From Candidatus Poribacteria bacterium (GTDB lineage Bacteria; Poribacteria; WGA-4E; WGA-3G), in the NCBI GenBank assembly GCA_028824685.1, contig JAPPCZ010000096.1, positions 1-64,000 of the forward strand: a stretch of 64,000 nt of DNA, written 5' to 3'. This document shows positions 60,195 to 64,000 of the stretch, piece after piece. Position 1 is the stretch's first letter, and the number at the start of each line of letters is the position of its first letter. The position numbers were made by a program, and so were the translations under genes. Below the pieces are notes generated by a model. The model was not told the origin of the DNA, did no database searches, and saw nothing but the letters and a program-made list of their open reading frames with translations.

Positions 60195-61349
60195 TCAGTG
60201 TCTATCTACTTGTGCTAAAGATGACTTTAACCATCTAAAATATTCGGATTTTCGTTCATTACCGGGAAAAGATTTAAGAAACTCATTCGTGGGCAGATGT
60301 TCGATAAACTCCAATTCTGGTGTCAGAATCAGAGAGTCCACGGGATATACAAAATGCTCTTGGAGTTTTGTCGCTAACATAGCGGAAGCAGCTCCTTTGG
60401 CACCGTCCTGTAGTTCGGGTAATTCTCGCAGTAGAACCCAAACATTGACAAAGTGCGTGTTGAGTAACTTGACGACTTTCGGTGAAGAGAGCGGACCCGC
60501 TCTCAAAATTTTGCCCGACCCTCAGCACGATTCATCATCAAGGGCACCAAACAAAACTAACGCATGGATAGGACGGTTTGTCAGTTTCGCGAGTTCGATG
60601 GTATCTTCAATTGGGTCCCACTCAATTTTAGCAAACTTGTAGAACGTAGTCGCTAACTTTTTGCGGGCTTCTTCTTCAGTGATGGCTGTTTCCCATGCTA
60701 TCTCGCGTCCAGGCGTGCTTGATAAAGTGGAGAGTTCCATGCGAGGAATGAAAGCCACGTCTGCTGCCCTGAACGGATTAACATCTACATTGCTATTGCG
60801 TGCCGGAAGAAACAGAGAAAACTCTACAACTGCTCCTTCCTTTCGATTCAGTACCAGTCGTCCTGCAAACTGTGCTGGCAACAAACGGATACCAGACGCG
60901 TCCAGCACGAACTGTGCATGAATTCGGAAGACAACTTCGGCGTAATTGGGTGAAATTGCCCGTAGACACGCTTTTGTCCCTTCATATCTATGTGTTCTGC
61001 GGGAAAAGACGGTGATCTCCGTTGTTGCTCCCGGGTGAAACTGATAGAGGAAAGGGAGAATTCCTTTCGGGTCAAATTCCCAAATATCCCCTACATTAGC
61101 AGTCGAAGACGGTAGAAAAACTTGAAAGTCGGTTTGGCTGTAGTTCTTCAATGGGTGTGCAGGTTTAGGATTGAAAAGTTTCAACGCTTGTTCCCATTCC
61201 ATATTCGCTAATTCTGGACATTTTGTTTTTGCCCGAGCAAACTGCTCCTCCGTTAGTTGATGCAAGTTATAAGTAGCATCTGCGATTGGTTCCCAATGTG
61301 CTTGCACCTGTATACCCGCTGTACTGCTAAGAACATTACTAAAGTCCAT
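60195..61349 (-). CDS. Selenoprotein N homologue (in-frame UGA decoded as selenocysteine)
   Basis: A 384-residue protein read through a TGA at 60522-60524 as Sec276. Conventional ORF calling would split it at this TGA. The Sec context is G-A-L-D-D-E-S-C-U-G-S-G-K, and animal selenoprotein N has G-A-L-D-D-Q-S-C-U-G-S-G-R. Further matches before the TGA are V-V-F-R-I-H-A-Q-F, L-P-A-Q-F-A-G-R, S-N-V-D-V and A-F-I-P-R-M-E-L; after it, S-S-P-x-V-x-x-L-L-N and V-x-E-L-P-E-L. The two ORFs lie in the same frame. A hairpin 17 bases after the TGA fits a bacterial SECIS. Start at 61349 has AAGGTG upstream; GTG 61355 is possible. It likely acts in thiol redox chemistry. Confidence 0.9.
60487..60504 (-). 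promoter_or_regulatory. Bacterial SECIS hairpin
   Basis: In the mRNA, 17 bases after the UGA, GAGAGC pairs perfectly with GCTCTC around a six-base loop GGGTCC. The loop holds GGT as in the E. coli fdhF element and begins 23 bases past the UGA, within the 16-37 range described for bSECIS elements. It would recruit SelB with selenocysteyl-tRNA. The hairpin lies within the coding sequence and its bases also encode R-A-G-P-L. Confidence 0.88.
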
Positions 61350-61385
61350 TATCACCTTATTTTTTCTCCTGTTTGTTAGGATGAT

Positions 61386-62459
61386 TTAGTAAACACCTAC
61401 TACAACACTCTCTTGCAGTTCAGAAAGCAGACGTAGATTTTCAACGCCATCCCAAGGATATTCAGGAATCGGTTCAGCGCGTTCTGCTTCGTCACGCTCC
61501 AGAAAACGAGGTATGAAAAACTCCTTTGTTAATGTTGTGAGCATCACGCGTCCTGTTTCACCATAATCAACAAGTTGCTCTGGATTTTCTGGGTTAACCA
61601 ATTCTATAACTGCACGCGGTTGCGGCGGATAATAGATAATCGCATAGTTGTCAGCAGGATCAAAGGGTTTACAAGTGGCTAATCCCATAAGCGTATTACC
61701 GTAGGTCGGCACAAAATCAATTCCCGGCACGAGTTCCTCGCGTGCGAAACGGTGGAATTGCGCGTCCATTTCGGTCCCACCACAAAAGATACCTTTTATG
61801 CCGACTTTTTCCAGTGAAATTTTCTCACACAAGGCTTCCAGCAGTTTCGGCGTGGTAAACAAACACTGGACGTTTTCGTGTGCTTTTAGCACGTTAAGTG
61901 CTTGTGAGATGACGTGACTCTTATACGCATCTAATTCCTGATGTTTCCCGTAACGCACAAGCTGGTTCACCCAACGCGGGTCAAGGTCAACAAGGAAACA
62001 GATACCGCCACGATGCTGTGCAAGGTGCTCAACTGCAAGCCTCAATCGGCGTGGTCCGGTGGGACCTAACATTAGCCAATCGCTACCGGGTGGAAAATTT
62101 TCATCGGATAATGTTTCACTGAACAACTCGTAATCAATATGGAAATCCCGTATACTGATACGACATTTTGGTATACCTGTTGAGCCACCTGTTTCAAAAA
62201 CATAGATCGGTTTATCAGCATAAACTTTTGGCACCCACCGTCGCACAGGTCCACCTCGCAGCCATTCATCTTGGAAATGTCCAAGACATTTGAGATCGGC
62301 ATAACTGTCGATCTCTTTTCGTGGATCAAAATCCAAGTTTTCTGCGAATTCTAACCAGAATGGACATCCAGTTTCTGGACTAAAGTGCCAATTGACAATC
62401 TCCCGAACATGTGCGTCAAGTGCGATTCTGGCATTTTCAATTTTTTGAGAAAGGGTCAT
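61386..62459 (-). CDS. LuxE/PaaK-like acyl-activating enzyme, short form
   Basis: A 357-residue ANL-type protein. It has F-E-T-G-G-S-T-G-I-P-K near residues 89-99 (phosphate-binding loop), F-C-G-G-T-E near 230, and Y-G-N-T-L near 254; the C-terminal 100-residue lid of full CoA ligases is largely missing. Length and layout resemble LuxE acyl-protein synthetase, which passes acyl groups to a reductase. The aldehyde dehydrogenase gene two genes downstream could be that reductase partner. It lies just upstream of the selenoprotein N gene on the same strand. Confidence 0.72.
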   Translation of the reverse strand: MTLSQKIENARIALDAHVREIVNWHFSPETGCPFWLEFAENLDFDPRKEIDSYADLKCLGHFQDEWLRGGPVRRWVPKVYADKPIYVFETGGSTGIPKCRISIRDFHIDYELFSETLSDENFPPGSDWLMLGPTGPRRLRLAVEHLAQHRGGICFLVDLDPRWVNQLVRYGKHQELDAYKSHVISQALNVLKAHENVQCLFTTPKLLEALCEKISLEKVGIKGIFCGGTEMDAQFHRFAREELVPGIDFVPTYGNTLMGLATCKPFDPADNYAIIYYPPQPRAVIELVNPENPEQLVDYGETGRVMLTTLTKEFFIPRFLERDEAERAEPIPEYPWDGVENLRLLSELQESVVVGVY

Positions 62460-62507
62460 TTTGTTCTTCTATTGTGATTAGTTTGTATAATGATATCAGT
62501 TAGACTC

Positions 62508-63113
62508 TCATGCTTTTTGTGCTACCATACTTGCAAGGATGCCGAGAACTGTGTCGCACGATTCAATGGGATAGGGTAGCATGTCAATGTCAAGTTTTTT
62601 GCCCTCTAACTTTAGGAACCGCCATTCTGTGCCTGAAGTTGTCGCCCCATATACACGTGGAATGTCATTTCCATGTTCTACATTAAAGTGCTGGGCGGCA
62701 ACCATCTCTGCCACACACTGCCCAAGCCCTATTTCAAGGTTATCGTTCTTTGCCTCAACAAGGACAATGATCGGAGCCTGCAAGTCAAATTGTATAGGTG
62801 AGAGACTGACCAAAAAACCACACACACCTGTTAATCCAAGTTCATCATCAACGTTAAAGTCAATACCCGAAAAGAGACTGATGCGATGATCTAATTGTTC
62901 ACGAAGTTCAACAAGAACGTCTGCGACAATCATTTCAGACTTTGCCTTTTCGGTGCCGATTGCAGTCGCTAAAGGTATTTTTCGATCCAATATAGATGTA
63001 AGTAACTCACTGGGAGCGACTGGTTCAATATCAGAAAATAGACCAGCAGTATCTACCTCTTCTAGCTCAAATGCTGCCCGCGCAGCTGGTAAAGTAAAGT
63101 TGCTATACGCCAT
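62508..63113 (-). CDS. PD-(D/E)XK nuclease-like protein
   Basis: A 201-residue soluble protein, started at the ATG at 63113 with AAGGGA upstream; a TTG 13 codons earlier is the alternative. The core resembles restriction-endonuclease-like folds: F-D-L-Q-A-P-I-I-V-L-V-E-A-K-N near residues 120-134 with E-x-K. Homologues of this type are common in cyanobacteria and Poribacteria with no known role. It sits between the LuxE-like gene and a PQQ propeller gene on the same strand. Confidence 0.65.
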   Translation of the reverse strand: MAYSNFTLPAARAAFELEEVDTAGLFSDIEPVAPSELLTSILDRKIPLATAIGTEKAKSEMIVADVLVELREQLDHRISLFSGIDFNVDDELGLTGVCGFLVSLSPIQFDLQAPIIVLVEAKNDNLEIGLGQCVAEMVAAQHFNVEHGNDIPRVYGATTSGTEWRFLKLEGKKLDIDMLPYPIESCDTVLGILASMVAQKA

Positions 63114-63176
63114 GTAAGCATCCCTTACTTTAGGACATGAAATAGAGTCCAAATGAATTGTGGACTTTAGAAACTT

Positions 63177-64000
63177 CTATTCAGAAATTGCAATTAACCG
63201 ATTACGGGTTACGATGTAAAGCACACCATCCTTTGCCAAGGGTGTGGTATAAACCGAACTCCCCATATTGAATTCATCAAGTACCACTTTCGTTTTGCCT
63301 GTTTTTAAGATGACAACATCGCCATCTTCATCGCCGAGGTAGACTTTGCCATCGACAACGTAAGGCGAACCCCAGATAGCGGCAAAGGTATCATGCGTCC
63401 AGAACAGATCGCCAGTGTTTGCATCCAAGCAGTAGAGAAATCCGCTTAAGTCAGAGATATAGAGAAGCCCTTCGTGAATAGCGACGGTTGACATTGTACG
63501 ATTGAACTGTTCATCTCCAAAGTGCCATACCGCAGCGGTTGAGGTCGTATCACCTTTTTGTGAAGCGTCAATGCACCAGAGGTGTCCAACGCCTTCACCA
63601 TGCTCTGGGTCTTGTCCAACAGCGAGATAAACTTTGTCGTCATGAATGACTGGGGTAGAGATAATATTGTTCCGTGTGCCCCGTCCACCGAGTTCCCATT
63701 CAGAATCTTTCGGGTTGCAGTCAAACTTCCAGATTATATTGCCGGTTTCCGGTTCAAACGAGTAGACCCAACCATCGCCGCCGGGAATGATGACTTGTGG
63801 GACACCTTTGATAACACCGTAAGCTGGATTTGACCACTGTCCGTGTAGTATATTTTCTCCAGGGGAGGCATCTTCCCAAACCAATTCACCAGTGTTTTTA
63901 TTCAATGCGATAAAACTTGGGGCATCGGGAACAGGGATATGGATATGTGTTTCATCAACACCGTTGCTTGTTTCCAAGAAAAGCAGGTCTCCGACAGCAA
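63177..64000 (-). CDS. PQQ-binding-like beta-propeller, truncated by window edge
   Basis: The reading frame is open to the end of the window on its N-terminal side, reading A-V-G-D-L-L-F-L-E-T-S-N-G-V-D before the called start, so the start is outside. About 270 residues are visible with propeller repeats such as G-D-L-F-W-T-H-D-T-F-A-A-I-W-G-S-P-Y-V, L-Y-I-S-D-L-S-G-F-L-Y-C-L-D and K-V-Y-L-G-D-E-D-G-D. It is a PQQ/BamB-type propeller, probably periplasmic. It is the most upstream visible gene of the run that includes selenoprotein N. Confidence 0.85.
   Translation of the reverse strand, partial: AVGDLLFLETSNGVDETHIHIPVPDAPSFIALNKNTGELVWEDASPGENILHGQWSNPAYGVIKGVPQVIIPGGDGWVYSFEPETGNIIWKFDCNPKDSEWELGGRGTRNNIISTPVIHDDKVYLAVGQDPEHGEGVGHLWCIDASQKGDTTSTAAVWHFGDEQFNRTMSTVAIHEGLLYISDLSGFLYCLDANTGDLFWTHDTFAAIWGSPYVVDGKVYLGDEDGDVVILKTGKTKVVLDEFNMGSSVYTTPLAKDGVLYIVTRNRLIAISE

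Noticed and set aside
60522..60524. In-frame TGA as a nonsense mutation in a pseudogene
   Set aside because: Conserved selenoprotein N sequence continues in the same frame after the TGA, the TGA lies exactly where Sec is in the animal protein, and a SECIS-type hairpin follows.
60283..60528. Minus-strand ORF in another frame across the SECIS region
   Set aside because: It is a shifted shadow of the selenoprotein N gene with no conserved pattern.

Overview
The window is about 42% GC by eye and carries roughly 50 protein genes, two tRNAs and an unusual load of short palindromic repeats. Gene content suggests a Candidatus Poribacteria-like, sponge-associated or marine bacterium or a close relative: sulfatases, a phytanoyl-CoA dioxygenase, PQQ-type beta-propellers, TRAP transporters, a DsbD, a PorX-like PglZ protein, and many dispersed REP/MITE-like repeats. 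This placement is inference from gene content; there is no rRNA in the window to confirm it.

Layout. 0.1-2.1 kb: a TatT/DctP TRAP binding-protein pair without membrane subunits. 2.2-4.3 kb: a VapBC-like toxin-antitoxin pair and a PcfJ-domain protein. 4.6-8.1 kb: a sugar-type ABC importer (binding protein and two permeases, one with extra membrane segments, no ATPase). 8.8-11.2 kb: a DUF4097 protein and an ECF sigma factor. 11.4-17 kb: a half-size EamA-like protein, a GT4 glycosyltransferase, and an overlapping operon of fused TRAP permease, DUF3311 protein and sodium:solute symporter. 17.5-21.7 kb: cytochrome bd oxidase (cydAB), a PhyH dioxygenase and a nucleotidyltransferase. 21.8-27.7 kb: an Rpn-type nuclease and the housekeeping cluster ffh-rpsP-khpA-trmD-rplS-rnhB-yraN, lacking rimM and interrupted by a MITE-like element. 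27.9-31.3 kb: an ISP/IIG-type restriction-modification protein with a small membrane coiled-coil protein upstream. 31.6-41.8 kb, mostly plus strand: beta-helix lipoprotein, UbiA prenyltransferase, a sulfatase-superfamily enzyme with Thr at the catalytic position, a GlcE-like FAD protein, a PorX-like protein with a degenerate receiver, DsbD and a TPR protein. 42-45.6 kb: tRNA-Thr(CGT), tRNA-Phe(GAA), a TAXI TRAP binding protein and a halogenase-like flavoprotein. 45.7-50.2 kb: a 1429-residue fusion of UvrD-type helicase, RuvC-type nuclease and TPRs. 50.3-58 kb: CoA-ligase-like and HemW-like genes, a second, frameshifted VapBC-like pair, a beta-propeller, an iron alcohol dehydrogenase, a canonical sulfatase and a DUF2283 protein. 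58-64 kb: aldehyde dehydrogenase, beta-propeller, selenoprotein N homologue, LuxE-like ligase, a nuclease-like protein and a truncated PQQ beta-propeller.

Two loci stand out. First, 60195-61349 (minus) is a bacterial homologue of animal selenoprotein N. It reads through an in-frame TGA in an S-C-U-G motif, and a textbook bacterial SECIS hairpin follows the TGA. A conventional gene caller splits it into two ORFs. Second, 45741-49979/50030 (minus) joins a UvrD-family helicase that lacks its 2B subdomain to a complete RuvC active site and a long TPR array, an architecture I do not recognise. In addition, nearly every intergenic gap over 250 bp is filled with several families of palindromes whose stems covary between copies, indicating selection on, or a mobilisation mechanism that requires, the hairpin fold.
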